NCBI GenBank assembly: GCA_009692535.1 | Contig: SHYZ01000016.1 | Span: forward strand, 1-32,764 | Reading direction: 5' to 3' | Length of the DNA: 32,764 nucleotides | Source: Myxococcales bacterium | GTDB taxonomy: Bacteria > Myxococcota_A > Polyangia > Haliangiales > SHYZ01 | Shown: piece after piece, positions 22,552-32,764 of the stretch | Layout of the letters: every line of letters begins with the position of its first letter | Numbering within the stretch: position 1 is the stretch's first letter | The notes under the pieces: model-generated | What the model was told of the DNA's origin: nothing | Seen by the model: only the letters and a program-made list of their open reading frames with translations | The model's database searches: none | Translations under genes and position numbers: made by a program

Positions 22552-22615
22552 ACTGGCGCGAGGATCAGCGCACACCGACCGGCGCGAGGCTCAGCGCGCG
22601 GCGACTGGCGCGAGG
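22549..22615. repeat. 26-bp imperfect tandem repeat (about 2.6 copies) duplicating the 3' end and stop of the BatD/E-like gene
   Basis: ccgactggcgcgaggatcagcgcaca / ccgaccggcgcgaggctcagcgcgcg / gcgactggcgcgagg. Confidence 0.85.
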
Positions 22616-25215
22616 GCGGTCGCGGGGAGCCAGCCGGTGGCGCCGTCGGCGAGACGGAGACGGCGCCACGAATCGCGCGCCTCGATAATCTCGACCTCGA
22701 GACCGGGGGGGAGCACGCCGCCCTGCGCGGCGGGCGCGCCGATGCTGTCGGCGGCGAGGAGGACTGCGTTGTCGGCGGTGACCACGGCGTCGCGACCGGC
22801 ATCGCGCGCGACGGCGAGTGACAGGCCCATGGCGACTGCGCAGCCGAGCGGCGCGAGGGCGACGAGTCGGAGCGCGCGGGTGCGGCGCGGGGCGACGGCG
22901 AGGGAGGCGGCGATGAGCAGCGCGGCGAGGGCGACTGCGGCGGCGAGCGCGAGGTGGCGCGTCGCTGCGGAGAGGGTGTGGTGCCAGAAGAAGAGTGAGG
23001 AGACGGCGCCGGCGCTGCGAGGGCGCGGCGCGGACGGTGGGAGTTGGGCGCGCACCCAGTGGAGGTTCTTCTGCGCGCGCACGTCGCCGGGGCTGAGCGC
23101 GAGGGCACGGCGGTAGGCGAGTACGGCGTGGCCGGCGTCGCCGGCGCCGAGGTGCGCGTTGCCGAGATCGACGAGCAGCGCGGGGCGGTCGGGCTGCTCA
23201 CGCACCGCGGCAGCGAGCAGCGTGGCGGCGTGGGCGAAACGCTCGGCACGGAGAGCGCGATCGATCTCGGCGAGCGCGGCGGCGTACTCGCTGCGGCCGG
23301 CGGTGAGCATGGCACTCGTGGACGTCGGCGCGGCGGCAGGGGTCGCGTGCGCAGTGCCGGCGGCGAGGCCCAGGATGAGAAGCGCGAGCACCGCCGGCCC
23401 CTGCCCCGCCGAGTGCGACGCCGAGTGTGACGCCGAGTGCGACGCCGAGTGTGACGCCGAGTGCGACGCTGTGAGTCGCTGCTCTTCGGCGCGCACCTCG
23501 GCGACGAGCGCCTCGGGGAGTGGCGTCGCTGAGCGTGCGGGATCGAACGCGATGGTCTCGAGTCGCGCGAGCAGCTCGGACTGCGCGCCTGAGCCGGCCG
23601 CGCGGCCAAGCTGGGCCAAAGCGCGCGCGAGTGGCGGGCCGGCGGCGCGCGCGGGCGAGTGGGTTGCCAGCGCGAGCGCGTCAGCGACGGCGCGGCGGGC
23701 TTCGCGCAGCGCCCCGTTCGCACCGCGACGACGACGCAGGCTCGCGAGCGCGGCGCCGATGATCAGCGCGGCCGCGCCGCCGCCGTAGAGCGACAGCAGC
23801 AGGGGCATAAGGTCGGCGGGCGACCGAGTGCGAGCCGCGGTGGCGTCGGGCGCGGAGAGTGAGAGGTCTGCGCCAGAGAGCGAGAGCGCGGCGCGGCGCG
23901 AGGCAGCGGTCGCCGGTGCATCGAGTGCGCGCGCACCGCTTTCGACCTCGGCCGCGCCGACCCGCGCCGAGCCGCTCACCGAGAGTGCGATCGGCTGCGA
24001 ACGGACGGTGCGGTAAGCGCCGGCCACCGGGTCGAAGTAGGAGAAGGCGAGCGGCGGCAGCTCGCGCACGTCGGCGGATTTGAGCCGCAGCGCGACTCGA
24101 AAGCGACGCGCACCGTCGGCCTCCTCACCAGTCGGCGACTCGGTGGGCAGCACGAACGCGCTTGGGTTCGGCCCGCCATCTGCATCGAGTGGCGGCAACG
24201 CGAGTCCGGCGAGCCGGCCATGTCCCTTGACCACGACCTGGAGCAGCAGCGGATCGCCGACGCGCACGACGGTACGATCCGCGACCACCGAAATGGTGAA
24301 GTCGGTGCCCACCGCGCCAGCGAAGCTCGCCGGGCGCCGGGCGGTCGGCGGCTCGCGCACCTCGACTCGGCGCGGGACATCCTCGACCGAGAAGAGGCGC
24401 GAGCGCGGCACGCGGAAGCCGAAGCCATCGCGTCCCGAGCCGACCTGCAGCGCGGCCACGACCCGTGCGGGTGCGAACTCGTGGACGCCAGCGCGCAGCG
24501 GCGTTACCCGCGCGGTGAGCCGGAAGCGGACGTAGGAGACGCCGCCCACAGTCACGCTGCTGCGCACGTAGGGCAGCTCGATCTTGGTGTCGCCGGCATC
24601 AATCGCGAGGCGCTCCCCGGCTGCGCCGTCGGGGGCGTGCGCCTCGAAGTCGTCCTTCGCGTCGAGCAGCGGGATCGCGAAGGTGTGCTCGCTGACATCG
24701 CGCGCGACGTACCAGTCGATGAAACAGTCGAACGCCTCGCCGACCCAGACCGGCCGGTCGGGCACGATCAGCTCGAGGCGCATGTCGCGCGTCGGCTCGA
24801 GCGCCTCGGTGCGAAACGACGCGGCCTGCGAGGAGCTACGCCGCCCGGTCTGCTCGACGATGATCGGGTTCACCGAGTAGCTGCCGGCGCGCGGCGCGAC
24901 CACGCGGAAGCGGTGCACGAAGATCACGTCGCGCCGCTCGGTGCGGCGGCCGTTCACGACCTGGATCATCTGCGTGACCTGCGGCTGCACGCCAAGCGCA
25001 GTCACGGTCGCGCCAGGAATCGACGGCAGCGTCGCGACCGGCTCGGGGCTCTCGGCAAAACCACGCGACTCGACCAGCAGCACGAACGGGATGCCGGCGT
25101 GGAGCGGACCCTCCTCCACGCGCAGCGTGACGCTCTGTGCATGCGCGCGGCCCGAGTGCGCCACGACGACGCACGCCACCAGCAGCGCGAAGGTGACGCT
25201 GCGGGCGCTCACCAA
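22591..25215 (-). CDS. BatD-like protein fused to a BatE-like (TPR + SH3-like) C-terminal region
   Basis: N-term oxygen-tolerance/BatD pattern (SVTLRVEEGPLHAGIPFVLLVESRGF...), TM segment, TPR (LLVDLGNAHLGAGDAGHAVLAYRRALALSPGDVRAQKNLHWVRAQL) and SH3-like VVTADNAVLL...SWRRLRLADGATGWLPATAL. Confidence 0.82.
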   Translation of the reverse strand: MVSARSVTFALLVACVVVAHSGRAHAQSVTLRVEEGPLHAGIPFVLLVESRGFAESPEPVATLPSIPGATVTALGVQPQVTQMIQVVNGRRTERRDVIFVHRFRVVAPRAGSYSVNPIIVEQTGRRSSSQAASFRTEALEPTRDMRLELIVPDRPVWVGEAFDCFIDWYVARDVSEHTFAIPLLDAKDDFEAHAPDGAAGERLAIDAGDTKIELPYVRSSVTVGGVSYVRFRLTARVTPLRAGVHEFAPARVVAALQVGSGRDGFGFRVPRSRLFSVEDVPRRVEVREPPTARRPASFAGAVGTDFTISVVADRTVVRVGDPLLLQVVVKGHGRLAGLALPPLDADGGPNPSAFVLPTESPTGEEADGARRFRVALRLKSADVRELPPLAFSYFDPVAGAYRTVRSQPIALSVSGSARVGAAEVESGARALDAPATAASRRAALSLSGADLSLSAPDATAARTRSPADLMPLLLSLYGGGAAALIIGAALASLRRRRGANGALREARRAVADALALATHSPARAAGPPLARALAQLGRAAGSGAQSELLARLETIAFDPARSATPLPEALVAEVRAEEQRLTASHSASHSASHSASHSASHSAGQGPAVLALLILGLAAGTAHATPAAAPTSTSAMLTAGRSEYAAALAEIDRALRAERFAHAATLLAAAVREQPDRPALLVDLGNAHLGAGDAGHAVLAYRRALALSPGDVRAQKNLHWVRAQLPPSAPRPRSAGAVSSLFFWHHTLSAATRHLALAAAVALAALLIAASLAVAPRRTRALRLVALAPLGCAVAMGLSLAVARDAGRDAVVTADNAVLLAADSIGAPAAQGGVLPPGLEVEIIEARDSWRRLRLADGATGWLPATALAPVAAR
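23411..23470. repeat. 12-bp tandem repeat, 5 copies (alternating gagtgcgacgcc/gagtgtgacgcc), encoding (SHSA)n
   Basis: Direct reading; the C/T alternation implies duplication of a 24-bp unit. Confidence 0.95.
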
Positions 25216-27473
25216 TCCCGCTCCACCGGCTCGTCCTGCGTGCGACGCCGCTCGCGCTTCTGGTTCTCACGCGCGGCTTCGCGCTCACGGATCTCGCGCA
25301 ACTTTCGCTCGGCCTCCTGCTGCTCCTGCTTCGGCTGCTGCTCTTGCTGCTGCTGCTCCTGCTGCTCTGGCGGCGCGAGCAGTCGGATCGCGTTGGCGAG
25401 CCGCTCGAGCGCCTCGGCCTGCGCCGCCAGCGTCAGCGCAAAGTCGGGCGACGACGTGGCCGCCTGCAGCGCTGCCTCCGCCAACGTCTGCGCCGCGGTG
25501 TGCATGCCGCTCTCAGCCCCGCGCACCTCGACCGCCGCAGCGTCGAGCTGCTTGCCGGCCTCCGCCGCCTCGGCGCCCTGCTCGACCTGCGCGGCCGCGC
25601 CCTGCTCCTCGAGCGCCTGCGCGATCGCCGACACCATCGCCAGGTGTCGCGCCTGCGCTTCGCCGAGCGGTCCCACGCGTTCGGCCTCCTTCGCCTCCGC
25701 CTGCGCCGCAGCGCTCTCGTCGTGGGTCTCGGTCTGGTGCGCGTGCAGCTCCTTCAAATGCTCCACGATCGAAAAGAAGAGTCGCCGCAACTCCTCGAGC
25801 TGCGCATTCACCTCGCGCGCCGCCGGCAGCGGCTCGCCGCGACGAGCCGCAAGCGCGATCTCGGTCCGAGCGAGCGCCGTGAGCGCGGCGACACGGAGTT
25901 CCTCGGCGCGACGGAAGAGCTCCGCCTGCCCAGCATCGTCAGCGGCCGGCGCTGGCTGCCCCGGCGCGCCCGGCTGCGCCGCCTGCGCCGCCTGCGCTGC
26001 CCGCGCCGCGGCCGCCTGCTGTTCGTCGATGAGCAGCCGCTCCAGCCGCACGAGCCGGCCCCGGTTTCGCGCCAGCCCCGCGAGGAGCTGCGCCGTGCGC
26101 TCCTCCGTGCTCAACGGCGCGCTCGGCTTCGCGCCGGGCGGACTGGCCTCGCCCGACGGTTCGGCCAGCGGGTCGAGCAGCGTCACGACAGCGCGCTGCT
26201 CCGCCGCGGTCAGCTCGATCACTTGTCGCAGCTCGGCAAACAGCTCGGCCGCCGCCGCAAGCTGCTCGAGCGCGCGCAGCTCAGCCGCACCCGCACGGTC
26301 GAGCGTACCGGCGACGATCGATTCCTTCGCCTCGCCCATCGCGGCCTCGGCCAGCCGCAGGTGCGGCACGGCACCACGCGCTGCCTCGATCATACGGGTC
26401 GCTGCCGGATCACCGCCCGCCGCCGGGTCCGCGGGCGGCGCAGCGCTGCCCGCATCGAGTCGCGCGAGCAACTCGCCGGTGCGTCGAGCGATCTCCGCCT
26501 CCTCCTCAGCGACGAGGTCAGCCGTCAGCCACACCGGTGCGCGCGCCGCCGGCCCACCCGGCGTGACCGACACCGCGCCCTTGCCAAACGCCTCGAGCGC
26601 CGAAGTTGCAGCCAGCGTCTGCGCCTGCTCCTCGCCGATCCCGGCGAGCACCGCGACCGGATCGAGCAACTGCTCGCGGGCACGCTTGAGCGCCGACAGC
26701 GCACGGCTCGCTGCACGCTGCGCCCGCTCGCCGACGAGCCGCGCGAGCTGCCTCCGTGCATCGGCGTCCTGCGTGCGCGCCTCGCCGAGGTGACGTTCAA
26801 GCGCGCCGAGCTGCGCGAGCCGGACGCGCTCCTTGGCGCTGCGCTCTGCCTCCTTCTTCTGCTCAAGTCCAGTCGCCTCGTCGACGGCGAGGTCGGCCAC
26901 CGTTCCAAGCTCAGCGAGCAGCGCACGCGCGGCTGCTTCTGCCTGGCGGAACTCCTCTGCGAATGCCTGCGGGTCGCTCTGCTGCCCGACGCCAATCCGC
27001 GCGACCAGCTCACGCAGCCGATCACGCAGCGCGCGTTGCTCCTCGAGCAGCCGATCGAGCCGCGCCTCCAGCCCGTTCTGGCCGTGGTTGATCTTGTCGG
27101 CGAGATCCTGCGCGCGCAGCAGCACCAACTCGAGGTTGGCGCGCGCGTCCTCGTCGCCGGCGCGCAGCCTGAGCGCGTCACGAAACCACGCCGCCGCCTG
27201 TCGGAGCGCCGCCAGCGCCTCTTCCGGCTTCTCACCGAGCCCCTCGGCGCGGCGCGCAAATGTCATCCCAAGGTTGAACGCCGCCGCCGACCGAAGCTCG
27301 CCATCGCCACGCGCGCTGTCACGCGCCGCGAGGAATCCCCGCTCAGCCTCGTCGAGCTCGCCCTTTTCGTACGCTGCGCGCGCGCTGTTGTAGCCGCTGC
27401 GCGGTGAGCCGGCGTCGGCGAACGCGAGCCCCGCGCCGACGAGCAGCAGCAGCAATGCAACGCGCCGACTCAC
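25209..27473 (-). CDS. TPR/coiled-coil protein, BatC-like position and Gln-rich tail
   Basis: GTG start at 27473 overlapping the upstream stop. Signal peptide, SGYNSARAAYEKGELDEAERGFLAARD...AAAFNLGMTFARR TPR region, long Ala-rich helices, C-term PPEQQEQQQQEQQPKQEQQEAERK...VERDW. Confidence 0.75.
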   Translation of the reverse strand: MSRRVALLLLLVGAGLAFADAGSPRSGYNSARAAYEKGELDEAERGFLAARDSARGDGELRSAAAFNLGMTFARRAEGLGEKPEEALAALRQAAAWFRDALRLRAGDEDARANLELVLLRAQDLADKINHGQNGLEARLDRLLEEQRALRDRLRELVARIGVGQQSDPQAFAEEFRQAEAAARALLAELGTVADLAVDEATGLEQKKEAERSAKERVRLAQLGALERHLGEARTQDADARRQLARLVGERAQRAASRALSALKRAREQLLDPVAVLAGIGEEQAQTLAATSALEAFGKGAVSVTPGGPAARAPVWLTADLVAEEEAEIARRTGELLARLDAGSAAPPADPAAGGDPAATRMIEAARGAVPHLRLAEAAMGEAKESIVAGTLDRAGAAELRALEQLAAAAELFAELRQVIELTAAEQRAVVTLLDPLAEPSGEASPPGAKPSAPLSTEERTAQLLAGLARNRGRLVRLERLLIDEQQAAAARAAQAAQAAQPGAPGQPAPAADDAGQAELFRRAEELRVAALTALARTEIALAARRGEPLPAAREVNAQLEELRRLFFSIVEHLKELHAHQTETHDESAAAQAEAKEAERVGPLGEAQARHLAMVSAIAQALEEQGAAAQVEQGAEAAEAGKQLDAAAVEVRGAESGMHTAAQTLAEAALQAATSSPDFALTLAAQAEALERLANAIRLLAPPEQQEQQQQEQQPKQEQQEAERKLREIREREAARENQKRERRRTQDEPVERDW

Positions 27474-28501
27474 GTCGCCCCCGCTACGCGCGGCACGAGT
27501 CCGGCGAGACCCGCGCCAAGGACCGAGAGCAACGCGCCAAGCACGAACCACGGGTGAAGCTCGTCGGGGACCCGCCGCGTCGGCGCCGCTGCGCCCGCAC
27601 GCGCGAGCGGCTCCACATGCTCGCGCACGATGGCGTCGAGATCGAGCGCCGAGATGCCCGCCGGCACGTACGCCCCCTCGGTCGCGAGCGCGATGCGCCG
27701 CAACAACTCGCCGTCGAGCCGCGAGCGCACCTGCGCGCCGTTTCCGTCGAGCAGCGCGCGTCGGGAGCCGGTCTCACGATCGCGCACGAAGAGCTCGCTC
27801 CCCTGCTCGGCGCCGAAGCCGATGGTCACGACGCGCACGCCCGCTGCCTTGGCCTCGCGCGCCGCGTCATCAGGATGCGATTCGTGGTCCTCGCCATCGG
27901 TGACCAGCAGGATCAACCGCCCGGCCGCGCCCCCCTCGCCGAATGCACGCACAGCGGTCCGCAGCGCGTCGCCGATCCGCGTTCCACCGCGCGACACGCT
28001 CCGCTCGTCTGCGCTGCCGAGGATCGTGCGCAAGAAGGCGTGATCGGTGGTGAGCGGACAGAGCACCACCGCGCGCCCGGCGAACGCCACCAGCCCGAGT
28101 CGGTGTGCATGAAGCCGATCCACAAGATCGAGCGCGTCGGCCCGCGCCCGCTCGAGCCGCGACGGTGCTGCGTCCTCGGCGAGCATGCTCTTTGACACGT
28201 CGAGCACGAGCATCACATCGGCCGACGCCCGCGCCGCCACGCCGCTCTCCATGTGCCCCGGCCCCTGCGGCCGCATCAGCGCGAGCACACCGAGCAGCAG
28301 CGCCGCGCCCGAGAACGCGACCTTCGCGCCCCTGCGCGCGCGCGACGGCCGCGCCGCAAGCCGGGCCTCCATCACCGGCGAGAGGAAGCGCGCGAGCGCA
28401 GCTTTCGCGCCGGCCTCGCCGAGCGCGAGCACCACGATCACGGCGAGCGCGGCCCACGCGAGGTGAACCCGCTCGGGATGCAGAAACTCGTAGCCGCTCA
28501 C
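27470..28501 (-). CDS. VWA-domain membrane protein (BatA/BatB-like)
   Basis: MIDAS VMLVLDVSKSMLAEDAAPSRLERARADALDLVDRL; LILLVTDGEDHE; flanking TM segments. Confidence 0.9.
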   Translation of the reverse strand: MSGYEFLHPERVHLAWAALAVIVVLALGEAGAKAALARFLSPVMEARLAARPSRARRGAKVAFSGAALLLGVLALMRPQGPGHMESGVAARASADVMLVLDVSKSMLAEDAAPSRLERARADALDLVDRLHAHRLGLVAFAGRAVVLCPLTTDHAFLRTILGSADERSVSRGGTRIGDALRTAVRAFGEGGAAGRLILLVTDGEDHESHPDDAAREAKAAGVRVVTIGFGAEQGSELFVRDRETGSRRALLDGNGAQVRSRLDGELLRRIALATEGAYVPAGISALDLDAIVREHVEPLARAGAAAPTRRVPDELHPWFVLGALLSVLGAGLAGLVPRVAGAT

Positions 28502-29538
28502 GGCCCCCTCCGCAGCAGCGTCCCGGCGAGCAGCCAGCCCGACGCGAGCAACCCGAGCGCGAGCGCCACACAGGTGGCGTAGTGCTCGTGCCAGGTCGAG
28601 AACTCCACCTTCATGATCCGGCTGCGCTCGAGTCGATCGATCTCCTGGTAGACGGCGCGCAGGGCGTCGGCGTCGGTCGCACGGAAGTAGCGCCCGCCGG
28701 TCTCGGCCGCGAGCTCACGCAGCAGCGCCTCGTCGATCTCCACCGGCACGCCGCGCAGTGCGCTGCGCCCGCTCAGCGGATCGGTGACCCGCACCGGCGC
28801 CACGCCGTTGGTCCCGGCACCGATGGCGTAGACCTTGACCCCAAGGCTCTTGGCCAGCTTCGCGGCGGCGGTCGGATCGGTCTCGCCGGCGTTGTTGACA
28901 CCATCGGTGAGCAGGATCGCCACCTTCGAGGCGGTCGTAGCCTCGCGCAGTCGCTCCACCGCGAGTCCGAGGCCCTCGCCGATCGCGGTGCCGTCCTCGC
29001 TCCGATCGGTCACGAGCGTGAGCGACTCGACCACGCGCGCGAGGCTGTCGTGATCGAGCGTGAGCGGGGATCGGGTGTCGGCGTAGCGCGCGAAGCTCAC
29101 GACGCCGATCGCGTCGTCGGGGCGACCGCGCAGCCCACCCTTCCCGCCGACGAAGTCCGAAAATACCCGCTTGGTCGCGTCGAGACGCGTGCGCTCTTCG
29201 TCTGGCTCCGACAGATCGAGCGCCTGCATCGAGCCCGAGATGTCGACCACCATCATGATCGAGATGCCGCGCCGCTCACGCCGCGCCCGCTCGGCGCCGG
29301 TGCGTGGCCCGGCGAGGGCGACCGCGAGCGCGATCACCGCGAGCGCGATGAAGAGGTCGGGCACGAACGCGAGGCGCATCCGCAGCGTCTGCGCGCGCGC
29401 CGGGAACAGCGCGAGCGACGAGAAGCGCACCCGCCCCGCCGACCGCCGGGCGATCAGGTAGACCGGCACCGCGAGCAGCGCGAGCAGCAGCCAGCGCGGC
29501 TCGCGCAGCGCGAGACTGTCGAAGAGCGCGTGGATCAC
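28498..29538 (-). CDS. VWA-domain membrane protein (BatA-like)
   Basis: MIDAS IMMVVDISGSMQALDL; KVAILLTDGVNNAGETDP; N- and C-terminal TMs. Confidence 0.92.
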   Translation of the reverse strand: MIHALFDSLALREPRWLLLALLAVPVYLIARRSAGRVRFSSLALFPARAQTLRMRLAFVPDLFIALAVIALAVALAGPRTGAERARRERRGISIMMVVDISGSMQALDLSEPDEERTRLDATKRVFSDFVGGKGGLRGRPDDAIGVVSFARYADTRSPLTLDHDSLARVVESLTLVTDRSEDGTAIGEGLGLAVERLREATTASKVAILLTDGVNNAGETDPTAAAKLAKSLGVKVYAIGAGTNGVAPVRVTDPLSGRSALRGVPVEIDEALLRELAAETGGRYFRATDADALRAVYQEIDRLERSRIMKVEFSTWHEHYATCVALALGLLASGWLLAGTLLRRGP

Positions 29539-30596
29539 GCAGCCACCGTCCCTGAGCCGGGCGGTTCGTCCGCGGCGCCTGGCTCCTGCTGTTCATCACG
29601 CTCGAGGCGCGTCTCGTCGACAAAGCGCCGCGCCGCCGTCAACGCAGCCTGCGTCTCGGCGTCGCCGGGGCGGTAGCCGGCAAACTTCACGCGGTCGCAC
29701 TGGACAAGAAAGTCACCGAGGAGCGCGCTGTGGATGGCGGTGAGCCCGCTCGAGCGCCGCGCGACGCCGAGGAATTCTTCGGTGGTCAGCTCGGGCGCGC
29801 GGATCGTAAAGCGGTCCTCGAGGTAGCGACGGATCGCGGCCGACAGCTCGACATACCAAGCGTCCGCCTCGTCGCCCGAAGGGAGGCGCCCGCCGAGCGC
29901 GCCCAGCCGTCGCAGCGCGGCGTCGAACGCCGATTCCCGCCGACGCCGTGTGCGCCGCCCCGCGAGCGCACGCAGGAGCAGCCCGGCGACAATGACGAGC
30001 CCCCCACCTGCCACCCACCACGGCCAACGCGCACCATCGGCCCGCAGCTCGGCGAGCGCGCCACGAAGCGGTCGCAGCTCGCGCGCGGCGTCCTCGGCGA
30101 GCACCGACGCGATCTCGAGCGGAATCTCCTCGGTCAGCAATTCCTCGACGGCACCGGCTGCGCCCGCGTCCTGCGCAGTCCTGCCCGCGCCTCGGCGGTC
30201 ATCTGTCACCTCGATGCGAAACGCCGGGATCCGGTGACGCCCCGAGAGCGGCGAGTCGAGCACGTAGCGCTGGCTCGCGCGCAGGCGACCATCGGCCGCG
30301 CGCTCTTCGCGTGGGACAAACTCGACGACCGCGAACCGCCCGAGCGCGTCGCCAAATGGCGGCAGCGTCACCGTCACACCCGGCTCGGCCTCGACCACGA
30401 GCTCGACGGTGAGCCGGTCGCCGACGCGCGCCTGCCCGGGCGTCACCGTGACCGTCGCGCGCACCGGCCCGCTCTCGCTCACGCGCGAGACGCCGGCTGC
30501 CGCCGCAGGCACCGACGGCGCGGGAATCTCTGGCGCGGACGAGCCCGAGCACGCGGCGAGCCCCAACGCGATCACCAACAGGCGCCAGCCGCTCAT
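29535..30596 (-). CDS. Lipoprotein/membrane protein with BatD-N-like domain and single TM (DUF4381-like context)
   Basis: Lipobox ALGLAACSGSS; ATVTVTPGQARVGDRLTVELVVEAEPGVTVTLPPFGDALG; TM WWVAGGGLVIVAGLLLRALAG; YRPGDAETQAALTAARRFVDET. Confidence 0.7.
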   Translation of the reverse strand: MSGWRLLVIALGLAACSGSSAPEIPAPSVPAAAAGVSRVSESGPVRATVTVTPGQARVGDRLTVELVVEAEPGVTVTLPPFGDALGRFAVVEFVPREERAADGRLRASQRYVLDSPLSGRHRIPAFRIEVTDDRRGAGRTAQDAGAAGAVEELLTEEIPLEIASVLAEDAARELRPLRGALAELRADGARWPWWVAGGGLVIVAGLLLRALAGRRTRRRRESAFDAALRRLGALGGRLPSGDEADAWYVELSAAIRRYLEDRFTIRAPELTTEEFLGVARRSSGLTAIHSALLGDFLVQCDRVKFAGYRPGDAETQAALTAARRFVDETRLERDEQQEPGAADEPPGSGTVAA

Positions 30597-31573
30597 CGCC
30601 GATGCCTGCGCTCGCGCGCGCGAAAGAACGCCAGCAGCGGCGCCACGACTGACTCGCCCGCCTCGATCTGCACGAGGTCGACCCGCGAGGCGCGCAGCTC
30701 CGACTCGAGCCGAGCCGACCGCGCCGAGGCCGCACTCGCTGCCGCCGCGCGGAACGCCGCCGACGCCGTGTCGACCAGCCGCAGCTCGCCAGTCTCAGCG
30801 TCCTCGAGCCGCAGCAGCCCGGCAGGAACCAGCTCGCGCTCGCGTAGATCTGACACCTCCACCGCCACCACATCGTGCCGCTTGGTCGCCGCGCGCAGCG
30901 CCGGCAGATAGCCCTCGTCGAGAAAGTCCGACACCAGGAACACCACCGCCCGCCGTGGCAGCGCGCGCCGCAGGTGCTCGAGCGCGGCGCGGATGCTGGT
31001 GCCCCGCCCCGCCGCGCCGGTCGTCTGCTCGGCACGCCGCACCCGCGCCAGCCGCGCGAGGCTCTCGAGCAGCGCACGCACCGGCCGCCGCCGCTCGGGC
31101 GCGCGCGGCTGCGCCCCGTCCTGCAGCACCTCGCGAATCACGCGCAGCGCGTGCTTCTGCCCCTTACGCGGCGGCACCCAGCTCTCGGTCTGGGCACCAA
31201 AGAGCAGCAGCCCCACCTTGTCGCCGTTCTGCGTCGCCGAGAACGCCACCACTGCAGCGAGCTCCGCCGCGGCCTCACGCTTGGAGCGCCGCCCCGAGCC
31301 AAAGTCCTGCGACGCGCTCACGTCAACCAGCAGCATCACGGTCAGCTCGCGCTCCTCCATGAACCGCTTCACGAACGGCTCGCCGGTCCGCGCCGTCACG
31401 TTCCAGTCGATCGTGCGCACGTCGTCGCCCGGCACGTACGGGCGCACCTCGTCGAACTCCATGCCGCGCCCGCGAAAGACCGACAGGTACGCGCCCGATA
31501 ACAGGTCGGCGACATGCCGTCCGGTCGCGAACCGGATCCGCCTGACCTGTCGTGCGACCTCCGCGGGGATCAT
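30593..31573 (-). CDS. DUF58 domain-containing protein
   Basis: GRGMEFDEVRPYVPGDDVRTIDWNVTARTGEPFVKRFMEERELTVMLLVDVSAS. Confidence 0.95.
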   Translation of the reverse strand: MIPAEVARQVRRIRFATGRHVADLLSGAYLSVFRGRGMEFDEVRPYVPGDDVRTIDWNVTARTGEPFVKRFMEERELTVMLLVDVSASQDFGSGRRSKREAAAELAAVVAFSATQNGDKVGLLLFGAQTESWVPPRKGQKHALRVIREVLQDGAQPRAPERRRPVRALLESLARLARVRRAEQTTGAAGRGTSIRAALEHLRRALPRRAVVFLVSDFLDEGYLPALRAATKRHDVVAVEVSDLRERELVPAGLLRLEDAETGELRLVDTASAAFRAAAASAASARSARLESELRASRVDLVQIEAGESVVAPLLAFFRARERRHRR

Positions 31574-31594
31574 CGTGACAGAACCGCCCAGCCG

Positions 31595-32578
<984 letters not shown>

Positions 32579-32624
32579 CGGAGGGAAGGACTAACGTAGC
32601 CCCGGCCACGATGCAAGAGGAGGC

Positions 32625-32764
32625 CTACGGCGGATCGATGCGCTCATGGCGACCGGTCTCGTTGCCCCAGAGCATCTCGACGCGGTCCTTCCCCGCGGCC
32701 TTCGCGCGGTAGAGCGCCATGTCGGCGCGCTCGACCAGCGCTGCCGCGTCGCCCTCGCCGCTCT
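32625..32764 (-). CDS. C-terminal end of a GGDEF-domain (diguanylate cyclase) protein, truncated by the window edge
   Basis: Hand translation: SGEGDAAALVERADMALYRAKAAGKDRVEMLWGNETGRHERIDPP*; the ALVERADMALYRAKAAGKDRV motif is diagnostic of GGDEF C-termini. Absent from the ORF track because it runs off the edge. Confidence 0.88.
   Translation of the reverse strand, partial: SGEGDAAALVERADMALYRAKAAGKDRVEMLWGNETGRHERIDPP

Noticed and set aside
23411-23470. Possible CRISPR-like repeat
   Set aside because: Contiguous 12-bp coding microsatellite without spacers.
24220-27407. Long plus-strand ORFs (857 aa and 687 aa) opposite the Bat operon
   Set aside because: Antisense shadows of well-supported minus-strand genes with no recognisable domains.

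Overview
High-GC window, myxobacterial/deltaproteobacterial in character, almost fully coding and mostly on the minus strand. From right to left: the C-terminal end of a GGDEF protein (cut by the window edge). A tightly overlapping Bat/MoxR-type operon (moxR - DUF58 - BatD-N-like lipoprotein - two VWA membrane proteins - TPR/coiled-coil BatC-like protein - BatD/BatE-like fusion). A plus-strand AgmX/PglI C-terminal-domain protein, divergent from an FHA + degenerate sigma54-activator-like AAA + Fis-HTH regulator. A GH13 alpha-amylase-family lipoprotein. purF, followed directly by prfB, which needs a +1 programmed frameshift at CTT TGA C. A plus-strand thioredoxin-like lipoprotein. An envelope-biogenesis operon (lysS - lolC/E - GNAT - lolD - bamA - ompH/skp - fabZ - PPC-like lipoprotein - MFS - lipoprotein), with no lpxD or lpxA next to fabZ. 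The main points for follow-up are the RF2 recoding site (missed by the ORF track), the motif-degenerate FHA regulator, the BatD-BatE fusion junction with an embedded signal-peptide-like segment and SHSA repeats, remnants of a nucleotidyltransferase plus partner pair, a broken gene after the thioredoxin lipoprotein, and short tandem repeats at three CDS 3' ends. I found no CRISPR array, tRNA, rRNA, IS element or clear new defence island. All family assignments are from reading motifs, without database searches.
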